A DNA stretch of 64,000 bases from Hordeum vulgare subsp. vulgare (taxonomy: Eukaryota > Streptophyta > Magnoliopsida > Poales > Poaceae): assembly GCF_904849725.1 (NCBI RefSeq), contig NC_058519.1, positions 104,148,881 through 104,212,880 on the forward strand. Direction: 5' to 3'. This document shows positions 32,024 through 44,292 of this stretch, in pieces; positions within the stretch are counted from its first letter, which is position 1, and the number at the start of each line of letters is the position of its first letter. The notes under the pieces were generated by a model. The model had not been told where the DNA came from. It saw nothing but the letters and a program-made list of their open reading frames with translations, and searched no databases. The position numbers were made by a program, and so were the translations under genes.

Positions 32024-33959
32024 TCTGTCGTCTTCAATCCATCGGTAACGTTACTTGGGGCTATATTTTTATTCACCACATGTTATGTGTTTTGCTTGGA
32101 GCATCTTGTATCGCAGGAGTCTTTTATTTTTTTTGTGTCACAATCATCCTTGCTGCACACCTAGAGAGATAGACATGCACTTACCGTGATTTTGTCAAGC
32201 TTCACTTATATCTTTTGGTAGAAAATTCAGCTCACATGTGCTTCACTTATATCTTTTGAGCTAGATACTTTTGCTCTATGTGCTTCACTTATATATTTGA
32301 GAGCACAACGGTGCGTGGATTGGTAGTTGATCTATGCTTTGAAAGTAGTCTCAAAAGTGGTAGTTATCCAAAGGGATACGAAAACTTCCACCTTCATGTG
32401 CATTGAATAGTTAGAGAGGTTTGATTCATCTCTATTAGTTTTGAGTTGTGGTTGTGGTAATATTGAAGTTATGCTAGTAAGGTGTTGTGGATCTAGAAAT
32501 ACTTGTGTTGAAGTTAGTGATTCCCGTAGCATGCATGTATGGTGAACCTCTATGTGATGAAGTCTAAACATGATTAGTCTATTGATTGTCATCCTTTGTG
32601 TGGCGGTCGGGATCGCGCGATGGTTTATACCTACCAACCCTTCCCCTAGGAGTATGCGTTGAATGCTTTGTTTCGATTACTAATAAAACTTTTGCAACAA
32701 GTATATGAGTTCTTCATGAATAATGTTGAGTCCATGGTTTATATGCACTTTCACCTTCCACCATCACTATCTTCTTAGTGTCGTGCAACTTTCGTCGGTG
32801 CACAAAATTCACCATTAGCCTCCCTCAAAACAGCCACCATACCTACCTACTATGGCTTTTTCAAAGTCATTCCGAGATATATTGCCATGCAACTACCACC
32901 ATGACATGTGCCACCACGTCTACATTGCCATTGCATGATCGTAAGATAGCTAGCATGATGTTTCCATTAATGTCTATGCCATGCTAGATCATTGTCACGG
33001 TACACTACCGAAGGCATTCCATATAGAGTCATCGTTGCTCTAAGTTTTGAGTTGAAAGTGTGATGATCATCATTAATGGAGCATTGTCCCATGTGAGGAA
33101 ATAAAAGAGGCCAAATATGCCCACCAAAAAAAAGAGAGGCCAAAGAGCCCACCAAAAAAATAAAAAATAAAAACAAATGAGAGAAAAAGAGAGAAGGGAC
33201 AATGCTACCACTTTTCCACACTTGTCCATATTAAGCACCATGATCTTCATGATTGAGAGTCTCTCGTTTTGTCACCACCATATAGCTAGTGGGAAATTTT
33301 GATTATATAACTTGTCTTGTATATTCCAATGATAGGCTTCCTCAAAATTGCCTTAGGTCTTCGTGAGCAAGCAAGTTGGATGCACACCCACTAGTTTTCT
33401 TTAAGAGCTTTCACATACTCTTAGCTCTAGTGCATCATTTGTATGGCAATCCCTACTCATTCACATTGATATATATTGATGAGCATCTCCACAGCTCATT
33501 GATATGCCTAGTTAATGTGACCATCTTCTCCTTTTTTGTCTTGCATACTCCACCACACTCCACACCACTTATAGTGCTAAAACCATGGCTCACGCTCATG
33601 TATTGCGTGAGAGTTGAAAAGGTTTGAGAAAGTAAAGGTGTGAAACAATTACTTGGCCAATACCGAGGTTGTGCATGATTTAAATTCTTTGTGCAATGAT
33701 GATAGAGCATAGCCAGACTATATGCTTTTGTAGGGATAACTTTCTTTTGGCCTTGTTATTTTGAAAGTTCATGATTACCTTGCTAGTTTGCTTGAATTAT
33801 TATTCTTTCCACGTCGATAGAAAACTATTATTTTGAATCTAATGGATCTGAACATTCACGCCACATAAGAGGAGTTACAAAGGACACCTATGCTAGGTAG
33901 CATGAAAGCATCAAAAATTCATTCTTTATCACTTCCCTACTCGAGGACGAGCAGGAGTT

Positions 33960-35587
33960 AAGCTTGGGGATGCTTGATACGTCTCAAACGTATCTATAAT
34001 TTTTGATGGTTTCATGTTGTTATCTTGTCATCTTTGGATGTTTTATGTACCTTTTATATCTTTTTTGGGACTAACTTATTAATTCTGTGCCAAGTGACAG
34101 TTCCTATTTTTCTGTTTTTTGGCTCTTTTCACATCTGATTTTGGAACGGAGTCCAAACGGAATAAAATCCCTGAAATGATTTTTTCCCGAATGGAAGAAG
34201 ATCAGGGGGCTTGTGGGCCAAGCCAGGAGGGCTACACGGAGCCCACAAGCCCCCCATCCACCACCAGGGGGCGGCGGTGGGCAGGCTTGTGGCCTCCCTA
34301 GCGCCCCCTGACCTATATCTTGCGCCTATATATTCCCGAAAAATCAGAAAAAAATCAAGGGATCCACGTAAATACTTTTCCGCCGCCGCAAGCTTCCGTT
34401 TCCGCGAGATCTCATCTGGAGACCCTTCCCAGTGCCCTGTCGGAGGGGACTTTGGAGTTGGAGGGCTTCTACATCAACATCATCGCCCCTCCAATGACTC
34501 GTGAGTAGTTCACTTCAAACCTACGGGTCCGTAGTTAGCAGCTAGATGACTTCTTCTCTCTCTTGGATCTTCAATACAAAGTTCTCCATGATCTTCATGG
34601 AGATCTATCCGATGTAATCTTCTTTGGCGGTGTGTTTGTCGAGATCCGATGAATTGTGGATTTGTGATCAGATTATCTATGATATAAATTTGAGTCTTTG
34701 CTGATTTCTTTTATGCATGATTTGATATCCTTGTAAGTCTCTTCGAGTCTTGGGTTTTTTCTGGCCAACTAGATCTATGATTCTTGCAATGGGAGAAGTG
34801 CTTGGTTTTGGATTCTTACCGTGTGGTGACCTTTCCCAGTGACAGTAGGGGCAGCAAGGCACACATCGTGCAATTGCCATCAAGGGTAACAAGGTGGGCT
34901 CTGTCGGAGATATGAGATTGTCCATCTACATCATGTCATCTTGCTTAAGGCGTTACTCTGTTATTTTGGACTTAATACACTAGATGCATGCTGGATAGCG
35001 GTCGACGTGTGGAGTAATAGTAGTAGATGCAGAAAGTATCAGTCTACTTGTTTTGGACGTGATGCCTATAGATATAATCATTGCCATAGATGACGTCACG
35101 ACTTTGCACAGTTCTATCAATTGCTCGACAGTAATTTGTTCACCCACCTTCTACTTGCTTTCATGAGAGAAGCCACTAGTAAACACTACGCCCCCCGGGT
35201 CTATTCAGACCTATCGTTTCCACTCTTGCTTTTACTTTGCTTTGTTACTTTGTTGCTTTCAGTTCTCACTTGGCAAACAATCTATGAGGGATTGACAACC
35301 CCTTCATAGCGTTGGGAGAAAGCTTTTTGTGTTTGTGCAGGCTCTTGTGATACTCCTTCACTGGATCGATACCTTTGTTCTCAACTGAGGGAAATACTTA
35401 CCATCGCTGCGCTACATCACCCTTTCCGCTTCGAGGGAACACCAACGCAAGGCTCCAAGGCCATGGGGGAAATCCTTTGCATATTTGCCTAGGAAGTCCC
35501 TTAAGGCGTAGCCATAGGAGAAGGATTCCTGGTGCCGTCGACACGCTTATTTCTGGCGCCATTGGAAGGTCTTTTGTTGCAGTAGCA
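33960..35587 (+). repeat. Polypurine tract and 3' LTR of element B
   Basis: AAGCTTGGGGATGCT (33960-33974) precedes the LTR start TGATACG at 33975. The LTR ends GTAGCA at 35587. Confidence 0.9.
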
Positions 35588-35592
35588 GCTAT

Positions 35593-36085
35593 TCGTCGGA
35601 ATCCGGGCCCACCATCGATTCTCCATTGCTCGTAGGTTCATTGTTGTCTAGCAACATGACCTCCAAGATAGGATTACCATACTACTCTGGAGCAGTACGT
35701 TTCCTTGTCGACGTATGAGGTTTGGTAGTAACTTGATCCGAAGCTTCATGATCACCATCATCAACTTTCTACTTCAACTAGTGTAGGCGCCAGAGGAACA
35801 TCTTCTTGCACCGTGCTACTCATTGGTTGAACTGACGGTTCAATAACCTCATCAACTTTGCACTATACTCCCACTCAATTCTTTCGAGAGAAACTCTTCC
35901 TCGAGAAAGGACCCTTTTCTAGAAACAAACACTTTACTATCGGATCTGAGATAGGAGGTATACCCAACTGTTTTGGGTGTCCTACGAATATGCATTTATC
36001 TGCTTTGGATTCGAGCTTATCAGGCTGGAATTATTTCACATAAGTGTCGCAACTGAAATGACAACTTAGGTTTCTCCAAACCATA
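35593..36085 (-). pseudogene. Copia pol fragment (integrase/RT linker region) of element E
   Basis: Antisense frames read PDKLESKADKCIFVG followed by HPK (about 35975-36030), the familiar BARE-type segment after the integrase core. The same segment occurs in F near 40780-40830. Stops and shifts are frequent. It ends at GGTTTCTCCAAACCATA where fragment G begins. Confidence 0.8.
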
Positions 36086-37222
36086 TGTAACGCCCAAGAT
36101 GCAGTCTTGTCCTTATTTTGGGCGCGAGGGCCTCGATATGGATATAAACGCATCTCGTCGTTTCGCAAGAATGGATATCGTTACAAGTACATGTACTGAA
36201 AGGATGACTATAAGGAGTTGTCTTACACTCGCCACAGTCTACAACAGAGTCACATTAGTACAATACATACAAAAATCAAGAAGAGGAGCAGGGTCCGTCT
36301 ACGGACAAAATAAACGATAAAAGAAGGACGTCCATCGTTGCTATCCCAGGTTCCTGGCGTGGAACCTATCCTAGATCAAAGAAGAAGAACAAGATTAAAC
36401 TCCAAATAGCACAATCAACGTGCTCGTGTCTTAATATGACTTTAGCTGTACCTACAATTGGTGTTGAAGTTATATGTGAGCCAGAGGGACTCACAATCTC
36501 ATTTCCAAAGGTATCAAGACTAGCAAGGCTTAATGGGTGAGGTATGGTTAAGTGGTGAGGCTGCAGCAAGCGACTAAGCATTTATGTGAGGTGGCTAACT
36601 TACGAGTACAAGAATAAAAGAGTGGGATGATCTACGCATAGCGGACGTGAACTACTGATGATAAAATGAATGATCCTGAACACCTACTTTTGTCAGACAT
36701 AATCCCACTGTGTCCTCGATTGGAGAAGGAGCTCACGAAAGAGACAATCACGGTTACGCACTCAATTGGCAAGTTTTAATTAAGATTACTTCGAGTTATC
36801 TAGAACCAGATATTAAACAAAGTTTCAACATTGCCACATAACCGCGGGCACGGCTTTCCGAAAGATTTAACCGTATAGGGGTGCTCCAACTAGTCCATCA
36901 CAAATTACCACAAGCCGCATAGAAAGCCTCGATCACGAAACTCGTGATCTCCTTGGATTCAGTGGAAAAGCTCAACTCTGAGAAGACCCAAAGTCTCACC
37001 GGAATCCCGATGCACAAGTTATTTCATCAAAGGTAAAACTAATCCAGCAAGGCCGCCCGACGTGTCGACAAACTCGATAGGAGCCGCGTATCTTGTTCTC
37101 AGGATACGACCGGATGGGAAAGCCTATGAGTAAAACCAAACCTCAAGTTGCCCCATGGTGGCCCCGCAGTCTTCCCTTTTTGGACCAACACTCATGAGGA
37201 GCACTCGCCCAGGGGTTGATTA
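36086..37222. mobile_element. LTR-like fragment G of a Gypsy-type element
   Basis: It starts TGTAACGCCCAAGATGCAG right after CCATA, inside element E, as an LTR insertion would. It has blocks familiar from Triticeae Gypsy LTRs, such as ACCGCGGGCACGGCTTTCCG and CACGAAACTCGTGATCTCC. It is cut by element F at 37223 (F's duplication copy is GATTA, 37218-37222). No coding similarity was found. The family and orientation are not certain. Confidence 0.55.
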
Positions 37223-39052
37223 TGTTGGGGAATGTTGCATGGGAATCAAAAAATTTCCTACGCACACGCAATACCTATCCATGGTGATGATCATCTACGA
37301 GAGGGGAGAGTGAATCTACATACCCTTGTAGATTGCTAAGCGGAAGCATATATAACACGGTTGATGTAGTGGAACATCTTTGCGATCTAAATCGCAGCCC
37401 GTCCCGTGATATCATCATGATCCGTCCCGCGATCCCATCACGATCCCTCCCGATCTAGTGCCGAACGGACGACACCTCCGCGTTCAGCACGAGTACATAT
37501 CGATGACGATCCCCGCCTTCTTGATCCAGCAAGAGGGGCGGAGAGGTAGATGAGTTCTCCAGCACGGCGGCATGGTGGTGGTCGTGGTGGATCTATTCCA
37601 GCAGGGATTCGCCTAAGCACTGCTGAAGAACCGATCTAGAGGAAGAACTGATCTAGAGAGAAGTAGAGGGAGCACGTGGAAATTAGGGTTAGCCCTCACC
37701 TCTAAAACATCTAGTATATATAGGAGGGAGGGAGAGGAGGAGGCAGCCTCAAACCCTGAAGGTTTGTCCGAAATTGGAGGTGGAAGAGTCGTACTCCAAT
37801 CCTACTAGGAGTAGGATTCCTCCTCTCCACTTGGAAACCCTTTCCACCTTTTCCACCTTTGGGTTTCTTCCCTTCCCACCTCCAATCCGCCTTGGGCTTT
37901 AGTGGAGGCTTCTGCCAGCCCACTAAGGGCTGCTCCACGTCCTCCCACAGCCTATGAGACCCTTTGGGGTGGGTGGCCCACCTGGTGGACCCCCGGAACC
38001 CAATCGTCACTCCCAGTACACTACTGGAAATGTCCGAAACTTTTCTGGAGTTTAAAAACCACTTTCCTATTATCAATCTTTACCTCCGGGACCATTCCGG
38101 AGCTCCCCGTGACGTCTAGGATCTCATCCTGGACTCCGAACAAAATTCGGTTACCAACATCTATAACTCAACTATACCGAAAATGTCACCGAACCTTAAG
38201 TGTGCAGACCCTGCGGGTTCGAGAACTATGCACACATGACCTGAGACACTCCCCGGTCAATAACCAATAGCGGGACCCGGATGTCCATATTGGCTCCTAC
38301 ATAGTCTACGAAGATCTCTATCGGTTGAACATCTATGTCAAGGATTCAGTGAATCCTGTATGATGTTCCCTTTGTCCTTCGGTATGTTATTTGCCCAAGA
38401 TTCGATCGTCAGTATCTCCATAACTAGTTCAATCTCGTTACCGGCAAATCTCTTTACTCGTTCCGTAATACAATATCCCGTGACTAACACCTTAGTCACA
38501 TTGCTTGCAAGGCTTATTGTGATGTTGTATTACCGAGTGGGCCCCGAGTTACCTCTCCGTCACACGGTGTGACAAATCCTAGTCTTGATCCATGCTAACC
38601 CAACAGACACCTTTGGAGATACATTTAGAGCACCTTTATAGTCACCCAGTAACGTTGCGACATTTGATACGCCCAAGGTATTCCTCCGGTGTCCGGGAGT
38701 TGCATGATCTCATGGTCATAGGAACAAATACATTGACATGTAGAAAATAGTAGCAGTAAACTAACACGATCATATGCTACCTTTATAGTTTCGGTCTTGT
38801 CCATCACATCATTCTCCCAATGATGTGATCCCGTTAACAAGTGACAACACTTGTCTATGGCCAGGAAACCTTGACCATCTATGATCAACGAGCTAGTAAA
38901 CTAGAGGCTCACTAGGGATAGTGTGTTGTCTATGTATCCATGTATTTGAGTTTCTATCAATACAATTCTAGCATGGATAATAAACGATTGTCATGAACAA
39001 GGAAATATAATAATAACCAATTTATTATTGCCTCTAGGGCATATTTCCAACA
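37223..39052 (-). repeat. 3' LTR of element F
   Basis: 1,830 bp from TGTTGGGGAATGTTGC to GGGCATATTTCCAACA. The polypurine tract GCAAGTGGGAGACTG (rc of 39051-39065) adjoins it. It clearly aligns with LTR E, with numerous differences. Confidence 0.92.
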
Positions 39053-41121
39053 GTCTCCCACTTGCACTAGAGTCAATAATGTAGTTCACATCACTATGTG
39101 ATTGCAATGAATCTAACACCCATATAGTTCTGGGGTTCGATCATGTCTTTCTTGTGAGAGAGGTTTTTAGTCAACGGATCTGAACCTTTCATATTCGTGT
39201 GTGCTTTACAAATCTCTATGTCATCCTATAGATGCTTCTACTACGCGCCATTTGGAATTATTCCAAATGACTGCTCCACTATACGAATTCGGTTTACTAT
39301 TCAGAGTTATCTGGATTAGTGTCAAAGCTTGCATCGACGTAACCTTTTACGATGAACTCCTTAATCACCTCCATAATCGAGAAAAACTCCTTAGTCCACT
39401 AGTTACTAAGGATAACTTTGACCGCTGTTCAGTGATTCAATCCTGGATTACTCTTTGTACCCATTGACAGACTCATGGCAAGGCACACATCAGGTGCGGT
39501 ACACAGCATGGCCTACTTTAGAGCCTACGGCTAAGGCACAGGGGACGATCTTCGTCCATTCTCGTTCTTCTGCCGTGGTCGGGTTTTGAGTCTTACTCAA
39601 ATTCACACCTTACAACACAACCAAGAACTCCTTCTTTGCCGATCTATTTTGAACTCCTTCAAAAACTTGTCAAGTCATGCATTTCGTTGAAAGGTCTATT
39701 AAGCGTTTTGATCTATCTCCATAGATCTTGATGTTCAATGTTCAAGTAGCTCTATCCAGGTTTTCATTTGAAAAACTCCTTTCAAACAACCCTTTATGCT
39801 TTCGAGAAATTCTACATTATTTCAGATCAACAATATGTCAATCACATATTCTAACCAGCAATTCTATAGTGCTCCCACTCACTTCTTTGGAAATACAAGT
39901 TTCTCAAAAACCTTGTATAAACCCAAAAACTTTGATCATCTCATCAAAGAATATATTCCAACTCCGAGATGCTTGCTCCAGTCCATAGAAGGATGGCTGG
40001 AGCTTGCATACCTGTTAGCATCCTTATGATCGACAAAACCTTCTGGTTGTATCACATACAACCTTTCCTCGAGTAAACCATTGAGGAGACAATGTTTTGA
40101 CATCCTATCTCCAAGATTTCATAAATAATGCAACAACTTCTAACATAATTGCAACAAATTTTAGCATCGCTACAAGTGAGAAAGTCTCATCATAGTCAAC
40201 TCTTTGAGCTTGTCGGAAACATCTTTGCGACAAGTCGAGCTCTCTTAATGGTGACTTTTAACCATCATCATGTGTCTTCCTTTTGAAGATCCATATGTAC
40301 TTAATAGTCTTACGACTATTAAGTAGTTCTTCCAAAGTCTACACTTTGTTTTTATACATGGATCCTCTTTCGGATTTCATGGCCTCCAGCCATTTGCCGG
40401 AATCCGGGCCCACCTTCGCTTCTCCATAGCTCGTAGGTTCATTGTTGTCCAACAACATGACCTCCAAGACAGGGTTTCCGTACTACTCTGGAGCAGTATG
40501 TGACCTTGTCAACCTACTAGGTTTGTAGTAACTTGATTCGAAGCTCCATGATCACTATCATCAGCTTCCACTTCAATTGGTGTAGGCGCCACAAGAACAA
40601 CATCCTGTGCCCTGCTACACACTTGTTGAAGTGACGGTTCAGTAACCTCATCAAGTTTCACCATCCTCCCACTCAATTCTTTCGAGAGAAACTTTTCCTC
40701 GAGAAAGGACCTTTTTCTAGAAACAAACACTTTTCTTCCAAATCTGAGATAGGAGGTATACCCAACTATTTAGGGTGTCCTATGAAGATGCATTTATCCG
40801 CTTTGGGTTCGAGCTTATCATGCTGAAACTTTTTCACATAAGCATTGCAACCCCAAACTTTTAAGAAACGACAGCTTAGGTTTCTCCAAACCATAGTTCA
40901 TACGGTGTCATCTCAACGGAATTACGTGGTGCCCTATTCAAAGTGAATGCGGTTGTCTCTGAAGCCTAACCCATAGACGATAGTGGTAGTTCGATAAGAT
41001 ACATCATAGTATGCAACATATCAAATAAGGCGCGGCTATGGCGTTCGGACACAACATCACTCTATGGTGTTCTAGGCGGCATGAGATGTGAAACAATTTT
41101 CACATTGTCTCAATTGTGTAC
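39053..41121 (-). pseudogene. Copia RT/RNase H remains of element F
   Basis: Nearest the LTR, the minus strand reads DDIEICKAHTNMKGSDPLTK and a short tail to a stop, the typical RNase H C-terminus of BARE-type polyproteins. The RT box at 39837-39848 is YVID in place of YVDD, within YVIDILLI and EFLESIKG. KADKCIFIG-like sequence lies near 40790. Stops and shifts are scattered throughout. Solo LTR H interrupts it at 41122. Confidence 0.8.
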
Positions 41122-42454
41122 TGTGACGCCCTCGTCTTAATCGTACGCTAATCATACACGCAAATGCGTACGATCAAACCCAAGGACTCACGGGAAGATA
41201 TCACAACACAACTCTAGACACAAATAAAATAACATCAGCTTCATATTACAAGCCAGGGGCCTCGAGGGCTAGAATACGAAAGCTCGATAAACACACGAGT
41301 CAGCGGAAGCAACAAATATCTGAGTACGGACATAAAACATGGGGTGCCTTAGAGAAGGCTAGCACAAAAGATACAACGATCGAACGAGGCGAGGCCTCCT
41401 TCCTGGGAACCTCCTAACTACTCCTGATCATCAGCGGCCTCCACGTAGTAGTAGGCACCGTCGGGGTAGCAGCCGTCGGCGGCGGGGACCTCCATCTCCT
41501 GGACTCCATCATCTGGTCGCAGCAAACGGATCAAGGGGACAAGGGGGGAGCAAAGCAGCGGTGAGTACTCATCCAAAGTACTCGCAAGTCTTACATCAGA
41601 ACTATTCTAATTATGCATCAGTATCAAAGAAGGGGGGGTTATATGTGGACTGACTGCAGCAATGCGAGAACAGAGAGAGAAAGGCCTAGTCCTATCGAAG
41701 ACTAGCATCTTCAGGGTCTTGCAGCAATAGACGAGAGTAGAACAGGGGTAACACATTAATAGTCATATTGTTGCAGCAATATTAAAGTGAGGTCACGCCT
41801 AAAGATCCTCCCTCGACTCCGTGCGAGGAAGCAATCCCGAGGCAAACTAATTCCAGTTAAGTAACAATTGTAGTTGTAAAAGATCGGGGCACAACTCCAA
41901 GTCGTCCTGTAACCGTGGACACGGCTATCCGAATAGTTAATTTTCATCCCTGCAGGGGTGCACCACATGTCCCGTCACGCTCGATAACACTCTGGACGGA
42001 CATACTTTTCTGGGTCCTGCCCGGCCTTGGAATATCGACACGTCGCAGCCCCACCTAAGACTAATCACAGAGGCCAGCCCGCCGGTCTAAATCCTAAGCA
42101 CAAAGGGTTCGTGGGCCCAGTTCCCCTTCACGCTCCTGCACGTGGCGTGGGCGGCCGACGTCAGTCCTAGCATCCCTTAATCACAAGCGCGATGCATCTT
42201 GGGACCACTCGGGCGCGCGCCGCTACATTGCTGGCATCTGAAAAGCTTCGGCTGATACCGCGACGCCGAGTACCCATAATTCTTCCCGCGTAGCCGGTTA
42301 GTGCGAAAAGGTCTCCGACCAACCGAGATCAAATACCCAAACCCATTAGCATTTTAATTAGGCCAGCATCACAGTCTCACGGGAATCCACCCGTCTTACA
42401 ACTAATCACCAATGATCCGAGTAACATGGTCGAGTAACTGTGTGGTTGTAACGT

Positions 42455-42680
42455 CGGGGGAATCCGAGGTATCACCCTCGTTGGATTCCGAACGATGTAC
42501 CCGTCAAGGTGGGCTTAGAGGAATCACCCTCGGGGGTCCCACACTCACGGGGTGGCACGACACAGACGTCATCGGGAATGGTGAAAGAGGAATCACCCTC
42601 GATAACCACGACCGACTAGCTATACTACAGAGATATCATCAGGAGTACTTAGCGAGGTGTCACCCTCGATACCCGATAGT
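42455..42680. repeat. Short repeats with ATCACCCTCG inside LTR H
   Basis: GAGG(T/A)(A/G)TCACCCTCG-like units recur at about 42467, 42518, 42588 and 42654, spaced by roughly 50-70 bp. Confidence 0.6.
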
Positions 42681-43852
42681 ATCCCTGTAGCGTCGTACAA
42701 CGAAGGGGGGTGAACGTCTTGTGTCGGGTCTGGCTCGTCGATCAGAGATCGAGATTTGAAAACAAGCGGGGCAACTGAACTACGGGGTCAGAGGGGATTA
42801 CTGCTCCACCTATACTAAGCAGGTTAAAGGTACATGACTGAAAGTAGCAGTTCATCAAAAACAGGCTATGCATCAGATATAGGAGCTAACTACAACAGTA
42901 GCAAAATACTAATGCAAGCAGTAGGAAGAAAGACATAGGCGATATAGGAATGATCAAGGGGAATTTGCTTGCCTTGCTGCTCTGCGGCAAAGGACTGATC
43001 GGCAGGGTCGTAGATGTACCCGGCAGCAGCGTCAGTCTCGGGGTCTACCGGTAAGAAGAGGGGGAAGAAACAATAAATAATAGCACCGATGCAACACAAG
43101 CAAGACATGGAAAGATGGAGGCTAGACATGAGCTAACGCAGCAACATCCGTCAGAGACGGGTCGGAAGAATATCTGACGATATTTTCCGGGTCTCGGGCT
43201 ACTACCGGCTATACTGGAAACGATGGAAAAATTCCATGTTTTCTATGCTAGGGACGCGTGACAGACGAATGGACCGTGTATCCGGGTTCGTCTCGTTCTG
43301 CTGATCAACTTTCATGTTGAAATTATTTTGATCTGACTTACGGATTATTTAATATTAATATTCAAAGTTTTATTAATTATTTAGGAATTAAAAACAGATT
43401 TAGCTATTTTAATGAAATCCTATTATGACATCATCGCAATGTCATGCTGACATCAACAGTTGACTGGTCAACTGACCAGCGGGTCCCGAACGTCATAGGC
43501 ACAAGTTTTAATATCGATTAATTATTGATTTATCAGATTAATTTAATGAGGGACCCACGTGTCATACTTTAATTATTCTAATTAATTAATTTAACTAATA
43601 TATCTATTTAACTAATTCATTAACTCATTAATTAATTATTATATCTATTTATTTATTTATTTAATAAAAACATATATTTTTATTATTTATATTTTAATTT
43701 CCATTTTCTTCAAAGCGGGGTGGGGCCTCCCTGTAAGTGGGTGTGGAGGTATGGCCCCACCGGTAAGTGACATAGGCCACATACATACTAAACACACATA
43801 CACCGAATCATACATAATGTATTCTCTTACGTACATGCATTCATACATATTA

Positions 43853-43870
43853 ATACATACATACATACAT
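43853..43870. repeat. (ATAC)n microsatellite in LTR H
   Basis: Four tandem ATAC units in an AT-rich stretch. Confidence 0.85.
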
Positions 43871-44292
43871 GCTTTATACATATATCATTTTCTTGTTTTT
43901 TTTGTTTTGTTTTGTTTTATTTTGCCTTTTCGTATTATTTCTTTCTTTCCTATTTTCTTTTCTTTCTTTTACTTTCTGACATTCTATCATTATTATTTTC
44001 TTATATATTTATACCTTTCTGTTCTAACTATATAGGACTTTTAATACAATTAAAAATGTCCGATTCGTTTTTATAACATATTAGGGAATTTCAACAACTC
44101 TCCCGACATTTTTACTTAACATCACGAAACGTTTCTCGTTCGACTTTATTCGTAAATTTCGAACTCGACTGGTTTTTCGACTAACACGAGATCCACGATA
44201 GAATTTATGCTGACGTGGCTTCACTAGCGTGGGATTACTGTCGCTTGACTACAGGAGTTACTATAGCACCAATCCGAGGATGTCACATGTAC

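Larger units (their letters stand above)
28349..35587 (+). mobile_element. Athila-like non-autonomous Gypsy element B
   Basis: The LTRs (28349-29963 and 33975-35587) both start TGATACGTCTCAAACG and end GTTGCAGTAGCA. The flanks are GCCAT (28344-28348) and GCTAT (35588-35592), a 5-bp duplication with one mismatch. It has a tRNA-Asp-type primer site (29974-29991), one intact gag/protease-type ORF (30194-31288), about 2.7 kb of non-coding DNA with the hairpin module, and a polypurine tract (33960-33974). No RT, RNase H or integrase is present, so transposition would need enzymes in trans. It is better preserved than A. Confidence 0.9.
18335..36085 (-). mobile_element. BARE-1/Angela-type Copia element E, 3' half, carrying A and B
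   Basis: The 3' LTR (18335-20138) is followed by a polypurine tract and antisense pol. The pol is interrupted by A (21562-28315) and B (28349-35587) and cut at 36086 by fragment G. With A and B removed, the E sequence reads in the same order as F (39053 onward): ACATGGATCC...TTTCATGGCCT(C/T)CAGCCAT, then CGGAATCCGGGCCCACC, then GGTTTCTCCAAACCATA. The left duplication copy is GAAAG (18330-18334); the other copy is outside the window. Confidence 0.85.
41122..44287 (-). mobile_element. Solo LTR H (Gypsy-type)
   Basis: It runs from TGTGACGCCCTCGTC to CCGAGGATGTCACA, 3,166 bp, with short inverted ends TGTGAC/GTCACA. A perfect 5-bp duplication TGTAC flanks it (41117-41121 and 44288-44292). No internal region, primer site or polypurine tract is inside. 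By analogy with element I (left end TGTAGCGACC) the sense direction is probably minus. It includes a repeated GAGGAATCACCCTCG-type motif (42470-42680), an ATTT-rich stretch (43620-43690) and an (ATAC)n microsatellite (43853-43870). Confidence 0.88.

Noticed and set aside
36086..37222. Possible gene in the unassigned stretch
   Set aside because: Only short frames with no family resemblance; start and blocks look like a Gypsy LTR.
43687..44035. ORFs rich in Tyr, Ile and Phe
   Set aside because: Translations of AT-rich and (ATAC)n sequence in solo LTR H.
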